Notes: generated from the letters alone by a model not told the origin. Counted from the stretch's first letter, positions 1-9,677 are shown. The stretch is DNA of 64,000 nucleotides from UBA10649 sp963700745 (GCA_963700745.1 CAVOYT010000012.1:62001-126000), one strand, 5' to 3'. Program-made: numbers and translations.

Positions 1-1
1 A

Positions 2-235
2 TCGAACTACATGGCCCTCCTCGTCCGCCGGGCGACGATGACCGGCTTCCTCGTCTTCGACCACGTCGCTGAGTACCGGACCGCGCGTCGGCGGCTCGCG
101 CACTGGGTGGGCGAGGGCCGGATCTCGGCGCCCGAGACCGTCGTTCCGGGACGCGTGACCGACTTCCACAAGGTGTTCCTCCGCCTGTTCGCCGGCGACA
201 ACCTCGGCAAGCTCGTCCTCGACATCACCGACTGA
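2..235 (+). CDS. MDR-family NADP-dependent oxidoreductase, C-terminal fragment
   Basis: The 3' end of a gene that starts before the window; 77 residues remain in frame. The segment SNYMALLVRRATMTGFLVFD matches the C-terminal part of zinc-independent medium-chain reductases of the CurA / prostaglandin-reductase type, which reduce activated C=C bonds with NADPH. The cofactor-binding domain is not in view. The SDR gene follows after 14 bases on the same strand, so the two are probably co-transcribed. Identification rests only on this conserved tail. Confidence 0.75.
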   Translation, partial: SNYMALLVRRATMTGFLVFDHVAEYRTARRRLAHWVGEGRISAPETVVPGRVTDFHKVFLRLFAGDNLGKLVLDITD

Positions 236-249
236 CCCGAAGGAGACCC

Positions 250-1014
250 ATGAACGGCAACGCAGTGCAGGGCCGGACCGCCATCGTCACCGGCGCGTCG
301 CGCGGCATCGGTCGCGCGATCGCCATTCTCCTCGCTGACGAGGGGGCGAATGTGGTCGTCGTGTCCCGATCCGCCGAAACCCTCGACTCGGTCGTGGCGG
401 AGATCTCCGGCCGTGGCGGTCGCGCGATCGCCGTGGCCGCGGACGTGACCGCCGACGATGCCCCGCAGCGCATCGTCGACCGCACCCTCGAGGAGTTCGG
501 CGGCCTCGACATCCTCGTCAACAATGCGGGAGGCAATTCGTTCATGTCGCCGCTGCAGACGATGCGCTTCTCCGGCTGGCAGAAGACGATGGTGCTCAAC
601 CTCGATTCCACGGTGCGCCTGATCCAGGCAGCCCTGCCCGCCATGGTGGTCGGCGGTCACGGATCCATCGTCAACGTCTCGTCGGTAACCGGACTTCGTG
701 GCTCCCCGCTGATGTCCCACTACGGGGCGGCCAAGGCGGCCGTCATCTCCTTGACCCAGAGTCTGGCCATCGAGGTGGCCACCGAGGGGGTGCGGGTCAA
801 CGCCCTGGTCCCGGGCTGGATCGAGACCGATCTCACCGGCTTCCTTCGCACCGACGAGGCCCTCGAGGACACGGTCATCGGCCGGGTTCCGATGCGCCGA
901 TGGGGACGTCCTGAGGAGATCGCGCAGGCGGCGCTGTTCCTCGCCGGCGACGCCTCCTCCTTCGTGACCGGGCAGTCCCTGGTCGTCGATGGCGGACTGA
1001 GCGCCAATCCGTGA
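250..1014 (+). CDS. SDR family oxidoreductase
   Basis: A 254-residue classical short-chain dehydrogenase/reductase. It carries the Rossmann glycine motif TGASRGIG (residues 14-21), NNAG (91-94), a catalytic Ser near 144 and the Tyr158-x3-Lys162 pair, and ends in the usual VDGG segment. The start follows an AAGGAG ribosome site (240-245). The enzyme is soluble and NAD(P)H-dependent; the substrate cannot be read from sequence, though the family includes 3-oxoacyl-ACP reductases and sugar or alcohol dehydrogenases. It lies just behind an MDR reductase, suggesting a shared oxidoreductase operon. Confidence 0.9.
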   Translation: MNGNAVQGRTAIVTGASRGIGRAIAILLADEGANVVVVSRSAETLDSVVAEISGRGGRAIAVAADVTADDAPQRIVDRTLEEFGGLDILVNNAGGNSFMSPLQTMRFSGWQKTMVLNLDSTVRLIQAALPAMVVGGHGSIVNVSSVTGLRGSPLMSHYGAAKAAVISLTQSLAIEVATEGVRVNALVPGWIETDLTGFLRTDEALEDTVIGRVPMRRWGRPEEIAQAALFLAGDASSFVTGQSLVVDGGLSANP

Positions 1015-1111
1015 TCGGAGCGCTAGCCTGACGGCACATCACGAGCGCGCACTCGACGCGAGCGCACTCGACACGAGCGCGAACTCACCACAAGCGCGAA
1101 GGAGACCCATC

Positions 1112-1234
1112 GTGCGGAACCTCATCACCATCGCCATCATCGGCCTCATGATCATCGGCGCCATCGCCCTCGGCGTGAAGTTCTTCAGCACGTCTGTCCG
1201 TGAGCAGGAGGACGAGAGGAACTGGGACGAGTGA
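1112..1234 (+). CDS. 40-residue single-span membrane protein
   Basis: A short GTG-started reading frame. Its ribosome site and spacing (GAAGGAGACCC) are the same as those of the SDR gene upstream. The product has one hydrophobic helix at residues 4-22 and a charged C-terminal tail of mainly Glu, Asp and Arg, so it should be a small inner-membrane protein with a polar tail. I do not recognise a family. It sits in the gap before the SulP transporter and ends 32 bases before that start codon, so it could be an accessory peptide of the same transcript. Confidence 0.6.
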   Translation: MRNLITIAIIGLMIIGAIALGVKFFSTSVREQEDERNWDE

Positions 1235-1266
1235 GGGCGCGACGGATCTAGGCACGAGTCGCATCC

Positions 1267-3246
1267 ATGTCGCCTCCCATCGCCGGGACGTGGCGCCGGT
1301 ACGCCCCGATCACCGCCTGGCTCCCCAAGTACCGGCGCCGATACATCGCCGGTGACCTGCTCGCCGGCCTGGTCGTCGCTGCTCTCGCCATCCCCCAGTC
1401 CCTGGGCTACGCCACCATCGCTGGGGTGCCGATCATCGTCGGCCTCTACGCCATCCCCCTGGCACTCATCGCCTATGCGGTGCTGGGTTCCTCCCCTCAC
1501 CTGGTGGTCGGCCCCGTCTCGACGGTGTCCGTGCTGTCCGGCTCCCTGGTGGCCGACATGTCCGGCGGCGACCCGGCCCGAGCAGTAGCCCTGACCTCGG
1601 CCCTGGCCATCGGTGCCGGCGTCGGCCTGCTCATCGGCGGCGTCGCGCGACTGGGCTGGGCGGCCGAGTTCATGTCACGCCCCATCGTCACCGGCTTCGT
1701 GTTCGGCCTCGTGCTCCTCATCGTGATCGGCGAGGTGCCCAGCCTGCTGGGGATCCCGGCGACGTCAGGGGACGTGCAGGATCGCGTGTGGTCGATCGTG
1801 ACGTCCCTGACCGAGATCGACCCCACGACCGCCGTGCTCGGTCTCGGCGCCCTCGCCATCCTCTTCGCCGGCGCCAGGTTCGCCCCTCGGATCCCCTGGG
1901 GCCTGATCGTCCTCATCGCGGGCATCATGCTGTCCTCGGGCCTCGATCTCGCAGCGGACGGGGTCGTGACCGTGGGACCCGTTCCCCAGGGCCTGCCACC
2001 CCTGGGACTGCCCCATGTCGGGGTGTCCGACCTCCCGCCGGTCATCTTCGGCGGCATCGCCCTCGCCCTCGTCGGCCTTGCCGAGGGCCTGAGCGCCGCC
2101 CGGCTCTTCGCCGCGCGCGAGGGATACACCATCGACACCGACCAGGAGCTGCTGGCCACCGGGGCCGCCAACGTCGCCGCCGGTATCTCCGGAGGCCTCG
2201 GGGTCGCGGGCTCCCTTTCCAAGACCGCTGCCTCCCGTCGTTCGGGCGGCGTCACCCAGATGACCGGGGTCACAACTGCCGTGATCGTCGTGATCGCCCT
2301 GATCGCCCTCGCGGAGCTGCTGGCACCGCTGCCGAGGGCGATCCTCTCGGCCATCGTCATCCAGGCCGTCTGGGGGTTGATGGACGTGTCCGCGCTTCGG
2401 AGGTACCGGCACATCCGGCGCAACGACTTCATGGCTGCCCTCGCGGCCATGGTCGGCGTCCTCATTCTCGGACCCCTGTACGGGCTCCTGGTGGCCGTCG
2501 GTCTGGCCGTGCTCGGGCTGGTCTACCGGTCCAGCCGGGTGGAGACCGACATCATGGGCAAGGTGCCGGGCGAGAAGGCAGCCTGGGGAAGCATCACCGA
2601 CCACGCCGAACGGCTCACCTACGACGGCATCGTCGTGCTGCGACTCGACGTGCCCCTCTTCTGGGCGAACGCCACCCAGATCCACGACCGGATCCTCGCG
2701 ACGGTTGACGAGTCACCGCGGGTGACCGCACTCCTGCTCGATCTCGAGGCGACCAGCCAGCTCGACACCACGAGCATCGACATGCTCGAACTCGTATTGA
2801 GCCGACTGCGCGAGCGCGACATCGACCTCTACCTCGTCAGGGTGTTCTACCGGGCCCGGCTCACGCTCACCAACGCCGGCTTCATCGAGCAGTTGGGCGA
2901 GGATCACATGTGGCACAGCATCTCCGCCGGCGTCCGGGCGGCCCGCAAGGCGGCGCGGCTCAAGGGCAAGGCGCACCCGCAGGCACTTCCGGAAAGCGAA
3001 TCCGATGACGAGTCGGAACAGCAGGACGAGGCCGCCGCGGAGCTCATCGTGGTCGACCATGACGTCAGCCGACCTGGCACCCAAGGCGAGGCCGCACCGC
3101 GTGGCGGCTATCAGGATCCCGATCGCATGGCCAGACGGACCAGTCGGCGGAGCCGACTGCGCCTGCGATTGTCGAGGAACACCCCGAGTACGCCGCCGGG
3201 GGCGGGTACGGTCGAGCCAGGACCAGACGACCAGGAGGCTCCATGA
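1267..3246 (+). CDS. SulP family inorganic anion transporter with STAS domain
   Basis: A 659-residue membrane transporter. Residues about 28-425 form the SulP transmembrane core, with the signature AIPQSLGYATIAGVP followed by GLYA. A cytoplasmic STAS domain spans about 440-555 (LLLDLEATSQLDTTSIDML). Family members move sulfate, bicarbonate (BicA type) or other anions, usually by H+ or Na+ coupling; substrate is not determinable here. The last ~100 residues are unusual: an acidic Ser/Glu/Asp stretch, then an Arg-rich stretch, with no known domain. Its stop overlaps the start of lemA. Because frameshifts are common in this window, the odd tail could be read-through past an undetected shift. Confidence 0.88.
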   Translation: MSPPIAGTWRRYAPITAWLPKYRRRYIAGDLLAGLVVAALAIPQSLGYATIAGVPIIVGLYAIPLALIAYAVLGSSPHLVVGPVSTVSVLSGSLVADMSGGDPARAVALTSALAIGAGVGLLIGGVARLGWAAEFMSRPIVTGFVFGLVLLIVIGEVPSLLGIPATSGDVQDRVWSIVTSLTEIDPTTAVLGLGALAILFAGARFAPRIPWGLIVLIAGIMLSSGLDLAADGVVTVGPVPQGLPPLGLPHVGVSDLPPVIFGGIALALVGLAEGLSAARLFAAREGYTIDTDQELLATGAANVAAGISGGLGVAGSLSKTAASRRSGGVTQMTGVTTAVIVVIALIALAELLAPLPRAILSAIVIQAVWGLMDVSALRRYRHIRRNDFMAALAAMVGVLILGPLYGLLVAVGLAVLGLVYRSSRVETDIMGKVPGEKAAWGSITDHAERLTYDGIVVLRLDVPLFWANATQIHDRILATVDESPRVTALLLDLEATSQLDTTSIDMLELVLSRLRERDIDLYLVRVFYRARLTLTNAGFIEQLGEDHMWHSISAGVRAARKAARLKGKAHPQALPESESDDESEQQDEAAAELIVVDHDVSRPGTQGEAAPRGGYQDPDRMARRTSRRSRLRLRLSRNTPSTPPGAGTVEPGPDDQEAP

Positions 3247-3807
3247 GCGGCGCGATCGCCATCATCGTCGTCATCGTCATCGTCGTCGCGAATCGGACTG
3301 TTCGTCGTCTCGCAGTTCAACAAGCTGCGTCGACTCGACGTGCTCGCGCAGGGTGCCTGGGCCGGCATCGACACCCTGCTCGCCAAGCGCGCCGATCTCG
3401 TGCCGAACCTCGTCGAGACGGTCAAGGGCGCCGCCGACTTCGAGCGAGGGACCATGGAGGATGTCACGAACGCGCGTGCCAAGGCCGCTGGCGCCACGAC
3501 GGTCGCGCAGACAGCAGCCGCGGACGGTGAGCTCACGCAGGCACTCGGCCGCCTGTTCGCGGTCGCCGAGTCCTACCCGCAACTCACCGCCACCGCCGGA
3601 TTCCGCGACCTCCAGGGCCAGCTGACCCAGGTCGAGGGCGAACTCCAGTTCGCGCGCCAGTACTACAACGACTCGGTCGTGAACCTCAACACGGCGCTGA
3701 GGACCATCCCCTCCATGTGGTTCGCCGGGATGGCCAGCGTGCAGGAGCGCGAGATGTACGCCGAGCCGGATGCCGGACGACGGGCCGCACCCATCGTCGA
3801 CTTCTGA
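3243..3807 (+). CDS. lemA: LemA family protein (one frameshift)
   Basis: The start codon overlaps the SulP stop and follows AGGAGG. The first ~15 codons encode an N-terminal hydrophobic helix, then the frame shifts by one base near 3287-3292. The rest (from GLFVVSQFNKLRRLDVLAQG) is a normal LemA protein with the hallmark KRADLVPNLVETVKG and YNDSVVNLNTALRTIPS segments. Repaired length is about 187 residues, usual for the family. LemA proteins are single-span, mainly alpha-helical, with an unclear envelope role. Its stop overlaps the start of the DUF2207 gene, a pairing seen widely in bacteria. The shift looks like a sequence error. Confidence 0.85.
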
Positions 3808-5571
3808 TGTCGGCCTTCCGACGCAGGGGGGCGATCCTTCTCGGGACGCTCCTGCTTGCGGCGGCGGGCTCCGTCGGCCTCGCGTCCGCCGCCGCGGCCG
3901 AGTCGATCCAGGATTTCGACGTCGCCGTGACGATCAACTCGGACACCACCTTCCGCGTGGTCGAGAAGATCACCTACGACTTCGAGGGCGCCTACCGCCA
4001 CGGCATCTTCCGTGACATCCCGGTCTACGACGAGACCATCACCGGTCAACGCCGCCAGTACCGAGTCGCCGTCAACAGCGTGTCGATGGACGGCGCGGTC
4101 GTGCCCTGGACGACGTCGCAGGACGGCCCCTACCTGAACGTGAAGATCGGTGACCCCAACTCGACGATCACCGGGCCGCATGTCTACGTCGTCGACTACA
4201 TCGTTGCGGACGGCCTGCGCGTCATCACTGACGAGGACGCCGCGGACCCGCAGATGCCCGCGGCCGTCTCCGCCGGCGATGTCGAGCTGTTCTGGGACTT
4301 CGTCGGGACTGGCTGGGACGTCCCGATCCAGTCCGCGAAGGCCGCCGTCACAGGTCCGGGCGCCGTGCTCAGCTCGATCTGCTACTACGGCCCGGCCGGC
4401 AGCGACACTCGCTGCCCGACTGCCATGGTGGAGCACCTTCGCCCTCATGGGTCCGGTACGACTCGGCAGCGGGGAGGCGCTGACCGGAGCCGTGGTCTAC
4501 CCGGCCGCCGCCTTCGCCTCACCCCCGCGGGAGAACGTCACCCAGGGGTTGCCCTCGAACCCGTTGGTGGGACTCATGGCCGCCGCGATCCCGGCGGTGC
4601 TCCTTGCCGCGATCCCGATCGGAATCGCCGTCACCCGCCGTCGCGAGGACGCCGGTGCCCCAGTGCCCGGGGCGCCGCCGCAGTACTCGCCGCCCGACGG
4701 CCTGAGGCCGGCCGAGATGTCGGCGGCGTGGGAGGGCCGCAAGGGCACCACGGACTCCCGGGTGCTGGTCGCAACCCTGCTGGACCTGGCGGCCCGTCGC
4801 TGGATCAATGTCACGACCGACGGCGGCGGCCACCTCACCGTCACCTGGGTGGGTACGGGCACGACTCCCATGGCCCCCTGGGAGGAGTCCGTCGTCGGAG
4901 CAGTCCTCAAGGGTCAGCCCGCCGCCACGGTGAGCGGCTATGACAAGCAGCTCGCGATCCTGTGGGGCCTGTCCATCCGCGGTCTGGTCCGCGAGCAGGA
5001 GTCGGTCGGCCGACGCAATCCGCGGGGCGACGAGCCCGACCAGCGGTGGCGGTGGCTCGGCCTCATCGCATTCCCGTTGCTGGTGGTGGGATTCCTGTCG
5101 ATCTTCATCGAGCAGCCCTTCATCACCGCGGCCGCCTTCACTCTCGGCGTCGGGGCGCTGATCGGCTTCTTCGTGGCCCGCGCGATCACTCCCCGGAACC
5201 AGACCGAGCAGTCGGCCCGCTTCCTCGCGGAGGTGGCCGGCTTCGAGAAGGTCCTGGGCACGGACGCCGCGGCAGCCCGCCGGGAGTTCGCCCAGCGCTC
5301 CGGCCTGTCGGCCGCGGCGATCTTCGCGACGATGCTTCCGTTCGCCGTGATCTTCCGGCTCGAGAGCTCATGGATCGGCGCCTTCCCTGACCTCAGCCCG
5401 GACGAGCTCGTCGGCCATGGCTTCTACGTGGGGTCCATCGGCGCGATGGACCATCTGGTGAGCAGCAGCACGTCCTCCATGTCCAGCGCGATGACGGCAC
5501 CGAGCAGCGGCTCGGGAGGAGGAGGCTCGTCCGGCGGCGGCGGAGGCGGTGGCGGGGGCGGATCGTGGTGA
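3807..5571 (+). CDS. DUF2207 predicted membrane protein (one frameshift)
   Basis: Starts on the last base of the lemA stop. A signal peptide (residues 1-31) precedes an extracytoplasmic beta-rich DUF2207 domain with the diagnostic GIFRDIPV segment. Later come a membrane span (GLMAAAIPAVLLAAIPIGIAV), a cytoplasmic region, two further hydrophobic hairpins and a Gly/Ser-rich tail, all typical of the family. The frame changes near 4430: the first part ends in CPTAMVE and the second continues with FALMGPVRLGSGEALTG. Repaired length is about 588 residues. Function is unknown; the recurrent partnership with LemA points to an envelope role. Confidence 0.83.
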
Positions 5572-5580
5572 ACTGCCCCG

Positions 5581-6468
5581 TCAGGGCGCTGGGGTCTTGC
5601 ACGCCTTGATCAAGGCACGGATGCCCTGGATGTCAGCGTTGCTCAGGGTGTTGTTGGTGTCGACCAGGTAGTACATGACGTCCTGCGCCTCGGTGCCATG
5701 CGCCAGCCCGAGCGCATGCCCGAGCTCGTGGAGGTAGAGCGCGCTCTGCTTCTGCGCGTTGATCTTCTTCACGTAGTCGATGCTGAGCACGACGCTGCCC
5801 TCGACGATCTCCTTCTGGTCCTTGTAGACCTTGGTGGGTGACGCGAACCCGACGGTGCGCTTGTCGAGCAGCGACGACTCGGAAGCGTTCAGGAAGGCGA
5901 TGTAGAGGTGCCGCGCGCTCGGGTGCTGCTCGCTGGTCACCACGTAGTTCGTGTCGTCGTAGATGACCGGAACCTCGCCGACGTACTGGAAGTCGAGCCC
6001 GGAAACGTCTCCCCACCTGGCCAGGTCTGACGTCAACTGCGAGACCGCGATCCTCCGGTCAGCCGCGGAGACCCTGCCGGTGTCGATGCTCCAGGTGATC
6101 GGGGTATCGCAGTCCGCCCAACCGCTGTTGATGAGCTCGGGCGAGCTCTCGGCGAAGATGGAGGCAACCTGGGACTCGGCGTAGGCGACGACGCCGATGA
6201 TCGATAGGAAGGCGCCAGCCGCGACGACCGTGGCCAGTTGCCAGATCGGCTTGCCCTTTCGGCGATCGACCCCACTTCGGCGATCACCCTGGCGGCGATC
6301 CGGACCTTCGTACGCGTGGGCGTGCCTGCCCGCGGGGGCCCGGCGATCAGCCTTGCGGCGATCCGCCTTGCGGCGATCCGGCGGATGGGTCTTCTGGAAG
6401 TACCGGGATCCGAGCAGGCCGAGGCCGTAGGCGATCACGACGAACAGGACCCACCAGTACCAACTCAC
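5581..6468 (-). CDS. Matrixin-like zinc metalloprotease, membrane-tethered
   Basis: The C-terminal domain carries the metzincin zinc site HELGHALGLAH (His247, Glu248, His251, His257) and a Met-turn (DVMYYL, Met265), so it should be an active zinc endopeptidase. Two membrane helices (about 2-22 and 75-97) flank a strongly basic linker (31-71) with six copies of the triplet DRR. The protease domain should lie outside the cell. I chose the GTG at 6468 because an AAGGGGG ribosome site lies seven bases before it and the hydrophobic helix then begins at once; an ATG at 6528 would add 20 residues. Substrate unknown. Confidence 0.82.
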   Translation of the reverse strand: MSWYWWVLFVVIAYGLGLLGSRYFQKTHPPDRRKADRRKADRRAPAGRHAHAYEGPDRRQGDRRSGVDRRKGKPIWQLATVVAAGAFLSIIGVVAYAESQVASIFAESSPELINSGWADCDTPITWSIDTGRVSAADRRIAVSQLTSDLARWGDVSGLDFQYVGEVPVIYDDTNYVVTSEQHPSARHLYIAFLNASESSLLDKRTVGFASPTKVYKDQKEIVEGSVVLSIDYVKKINAQKQSALYLHELGHALGLAHGTEAQDVMYYLVDTNNTLSNADIQGIRALIKACKTPAP

Positions 6469-6496
6469 GACCTCACCCCCTTCCCCTGATCCCAGT

Positions 6497-6538
6497 ATGA
6501 CCGTGCACGTGCCGATGAGCGGCGCCATGAACGGTCAT
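6497..6538. repeat. 8-bp inverted repeat upstream of the protease gene
   Basis: ATGACCGT (6497-6504) is repeated as ACGGTCAT (6531-6538), separated by 26 bases, about 30 bases upstream of the protease start. This could be a regulator site or chance; no matching transcription factor is adjacent. Confidence 0.3.
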
Positions 6539-6588
6539 TGTTTGGGAGCGGCCACTTTCGACCGTCACACGGTTCTGGGCAGGACCCC

Positions 6589-7011
6589 CTACTCCGGGTC
6601 GGCCATCAGCTCGCCGTGAACGGTCGTCGCGGCCTGGAACATGTACGTCAGCACGCGGGCAAGGTGCATGGGCACGAGCGGTCGCCCGTCGACGTTGCCC
6701 GAGACCCAGACGTGCTCGTCGAGCGTCGAGAACGTCACGAAGGCCGAACCGGCGTTCTCCTCGTTCAGGTAGCCCAGCAGCTCTGGGGTCGCCCGATAGT
6801 GCCCCGCCAATCGCAGCTCCAGGCTGATGACGAAGTCGCTGAGGACCCCGACGAAGAGCGTCCCAACCTCGGTCTCGGCCGCCAGTGCACCCTCGGGGAC
6901 CGGCGTGAGCTGGAAGCCGAACAGCGGCGGGAAGAGCTCCCCCACCACGGAGAGCAGCGTCGAGTCATCCTCCACGCTGATGACGGCATGCTCGTCTGCT
7001 TCCACGTTCAT
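6589..7011 (-). CDS. YbjN-like / type III chaperone-fold domain protein
   Basis: A 140-residue acidic soluble protein. The pattern LNEENAGSAFVTFSTLD, then a strand, then LARVLTYMFQAATTVHGEL resembles the C-terminal half of YbjN/TY-Chap domains, which adopt a secretion-chaperone-like alpha/beta fold. No catalytic residues are evident. The ATG at 7011 is preferred because upstream codons overlap the end of the diguanylate cyclase gene, which precedes it on the same strand by 31 bases. The family match is by pattern only and function is unknown. Confidence 0.55.
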   Translation of the reverse strand: MNVEADEHAVISVEDDSTLLSVVGELFPPLFGFQLTPVPEGALAAETEVGTLFVGVLSDFVISLELRLAGHYRATPELLGYLNEENAGSAFVTFSTLDEHVWVSGNVDGRPLVPMHLARVLTYMFQAATTVHGELMADPE

Positions 7012-7042
7012 GACCCTACGCCGCAAGTGGAGCGCATGTCGG

Positions 7043-8074
7043 TCACCCGACGCCCCGTCTTCGGTACATGTCCTCGTCCGCCGCGGACACGAGAGCGAGA
7101 ACATCGCTGGGAGCCGTCCCAGAGGCGAAGCCAACGGTCACCCCGGCATTCCAGGAGTCGTTCGAGAGCCCCTGACTAGACAGGATCGCGTCGACCCGGG
7201 CATTCAGATCGTCCGCTGACCCCTCGCGACCGGTGCCCAGGACGACGAACTCGTCACCGCCCCACCGCACCAGCAGATCGTTGGAGCGGATCCCCGACTT
7301 CAACGCTTCAGCGACGGCGACTATGACGCGGTCACCGAAGCGATGGCCGAACCGGTCGTTGGCCTCCTTGAGTCCGCGCACGTCGACGAACCAGGCCAGC
7401 ACTTGACTGTCGGAGCGTTCGGCCGTCGCGAGGAGTCCCGGCACCGCTCGGGCGAGGCCGGTGCGGTTGAGCGTGTCTGTCATGGCATCGAGCAGCGCCT
7501 GGCGCTCGAGTCGCGCATTGCTGTCGGCCAGCGCATTGACGGCGAGCAGGCGCAGCCGCAGGAGGAATGCACTGACGACGATGGCCGCGACGCACACGAG
7601 GACATCCGCGTCACCTCCGGGCCAGGAGGCCAAGGCGAAGCCCAGCACCGCCAGCACCAGCATGATCGAGGACGCCACCGCAAAGGGCCACCACGCATGC
7701 GTCACGGGCCCGAACGCCGTCATGACCACGGCCATGTAGGCGAGATTGGCCGCGTTGGGCTCCATCCGAAACGCGTTGACCAGCAAGGCCACCAGCAGGG
7801 TGGCGCTGCTCGCCCACACCCAGGGGACCCAGGTCATCGGGACGGTGCCCCGCCGGATCGCCCACGCCAGCCAGATGAACAGCGGCCCGAAGGTCACGTT
7901 GATGAGGGAGTTGAAGGCTGGGAGGTCGGGGATGGCAAAGAAGTTGACGAATCCGAAGATCAGGGTCAGGACTCCCGCCCAGCCGAGGATCTCCGGGATC
8001 TGACGCTGCGCCAAGCCAAGCCGAAGATCCCGACGCTGGCGATCCGACGCCCCGGTATCCACGCGACCTCCCAC
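7043..8074 (-). CDS. Diguanylate cyclase (GGDEF) with membrane sensor region
   Basis: A 343-residue protein. About five or six hydrophobic helices fill residues 30-185, followed by a C-terminal GGDEF domain. The domain has its opening DAMTDTLNRTGL, the metal/substrate segment (FVDVRGLKEANDRFGHRFGD) and an intact WGGDEFVV active site, so it should make cyclic di-GMP. There is no obvious RxxD inhibitory site immediately before GGDEF. The N-terminus is a generic membrane sensor of unknown ligand. The YbjN-like gene follows on the same strand. Confidence 0.9.
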   Translation of the reverse strand: MGGRVDTGASDRQRRDLRLGLAQRQIPEILGWAGVLTLIFGFVNFFAIPDLPAFNSLINVTFGPLFIWLAWAIRRGTVPMTWVPWVWASSATLLVALLVNAFRMEPNAANLAYMAVVMTAFGPVTHAWWPFAVASSIMLVLAVLGFALASWPGGDADVLVCVAAIVVSAFLLRLRLLAVNALADSNARLERQALLDAMTDTLNRTGLARAVPGLLATAERSDSQVLAWFVDVRGLKEANDRFGHRFGDRVIVAVAEALKSGIRSNDLLVRWGGDEFVVLGTGREGSADDLNARVDAILSSQGLSNDSWNAGVTVGFASGTAPSDVLALVSAADEDMYRRRGVG

Positions 8075-8131
8075 GACGAGGCTAGCCGCTGGGGCAGACC
8101 AATAGGGAGTCCAAACGAGGCAGTCGCCGAC

Positions 8132-8554
8132 TCATTCAGGGTGGTGTCCGGCCGTGTGGCGTAACCACCACAGGCCGACGAACGGCAGGACCAGCGGAAC
8201 GAAGCCGTAACCGACGCCGAAGCCAGACCAGACCGACGCCGAGGGGAAGGCGTCGGGCAGCAGGAGGCTGAGAGTGCCGACCGCGAGGACACCGGCGAGT
8301 TCCACCGAGATCGAGACCGTCGCGACGCGGCGGGAGGTCCGGTCCCCGCGTGCCAGCGCCACGGTCGCGACCACGTAGATGCCCGCGGCCAGAGCCGACA
8401 GCAGATAGGCGACCGGCGCCTCGTCGAACTTCGTCGCGATCTGCACGATGGACCGAGCGGTCGCCGCCACCGCGAAGATCGCGTAGACCACGACGAGGAC
8501 ACGTCCGAAGCCTTGCCCCGTCGGTCGAGGGACCGTCACCGACTCGTCAGCCAC
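8132..8554 (-). CDS. Four-helix conserved membrane protein
   Basis: About 140 residues with four hydrophobic helices and a short His-rich tail. It resembles small unnamed integral membrane proteins common in actinobacteria. The GTG at 8554 overlaps the stop of the preceding membrane-protein gene by eight bases, which suits translational coupling; an ATG at 8581 is the alternative. It forms a pair with the gene at 8547-8913. No functional residues are visible. Confidence 0.65.
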   Translation of the reverse strand: MADESVTVPRPTGQGFGRVLVVVYAIFAVAATARSIVQIATKFDEAPVAYLLSALAAGIYVVATVALARGDRTSRRVATVSISVELAGVLAVGTLSLLLPDAFPSASVWSGFGVGYGFVPLVLPFVGLWWLRHTAGHHPE

Positions 8555-8913
8555 CGGGGCCAGCCCAGACCTGCTGAACACGCACGATCAGCACCGGCAC
8601 CACGAGGAACACCACGGCGAGAACACCGGCCGCCGCCCGCGACTTCTCTCCGCGGACCCACCATGCCGCGGCCGGGACGATGGCCACGCACGCGGCGAGG
8701 TAGCCGACGAACTCCGCGCGGGCGAAGTCGCGGTCACTGCCGACCATCTGGACGATCCCGCCGATGGCGAATACGAGCAGCATCACCTCGAGCACCGCGA
8801 CCGCAGCGAGCAGCGTATCGCCCGGGTGGCCGGTTGATGAGCACCAGGACGGCTGCCCAGGCGGCCAGCAGCAGGGACACCACGATGACGGCGTTGGTGT
8901 AGGGGCCGGTCAC
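8547..8913 (-). CDS. Small conserved membrane protein (one frameshift)
   Basis: The GTG start at 8913 opens a frame with one membrane helix ending in INRPPG. One base later the frame continues DTLLAAVAVLEVMLLVFAIGGIVQMV and two more hydrophobic helices, so about 122 residues in all. The break sits in the run CCCGGG near 8820 and removing one base restores a continuous protein, so I treat it as a sequence error. It is the upstream partner of the four-helix membrane protein. Function unknown. Confidence 0.6.
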
Positions 8914-8934
8914 GACCCGGGTCCCTGAACTCGA

Positions 8935-9677
8935 TCAGCCTTCAATGTCCCACGCCACGTTGAGCGTCACGCTGATCAGCGTGGTCCCAGGCTCGATGGG
9001 CGTGGTCACCTTCTCGGCCGACACCGCCGCATCCTCGGCGTAGGCGATGGGCGGGGGCGCCACCGTCGATGATGACTCGGACACCGAGGCGACCGGCCCC
9101 AGGGTGAAGTCGAGCAACTGCGCGTACTGCGCGGCCTGTGCACTGGCGATCTCGACCGCCTGGGCGCGGGCGGCGCTGGCGGCCACGGTCGGATCCGTGA
9201 CGTACGGCGAGAGCGAGTCAACGCGCACGGCGTTGCCGCCGGCCGCCACCGTGGCATCGAGAGTGGCACCCGCGGTCGCCAGGTCGCGCAGCGTGACCTC
9301 GATGGTCTGTGCCGCGCGGTAGCCGATCAGTTCCTGCCCGCCATCGGACGTGTAGTTGTACTGCGGACCGACACTCACCCCCTGGGTCGCGACGTCCGCG
9401 TCGTCCACCCCGGCCGCGGAGAGCGCACCGAGTACCGCCGTGGCGGCCTCGGCGGCCGATTGCTGGGCGGACTGGGCAGACGCAGGATCCGTGACCTCGA
9501 CGGTCAGCGAGGCACGCGCCGCGTCCGGAACGGCTTCCGCCTGCCCCGTGGCCGACACGCTCACGGTTCGCGGCACGTCCGCCGCCGTGGACGTCGTCGT
9601 CAGGCTCATCGGGGCGCAGGCGGTCAGCGACGCACGGTGGGGACGGCGACAACGGCGGCCAGCCAACGAGACGTCAC
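8935..9677 (-). CDS. SIMPL (DUF541) domain lipoprotein (one frameshift)
   Basis: The body matches SIMPL/DUF541 proteins: an opening VSVSATGQAEAVPDAARASLTVEV and the TQGVSVGPQYNY segment, ending in a conserved SVTLNVAWDIEG strand. The N-terminus appears split. A GTG at 9677 gives TSRWLAAVVAVPTV, and the other frame continues SLTACAPMS, which is a lipobox with Cys. A single shift near 9640 therefore restores a lipoprotein signal peptide. The mature protein should be anchored outside the membrane. Family function is poorly known. Confidence 0.75.

Noticed and set aside
1046..1100. Short repeats of CGCACTCGAC-like sequence before the 40-residue gene
   Set aside because: Two diverged copies of about 15 bp only; too short and imperfect to call a functional repeat.
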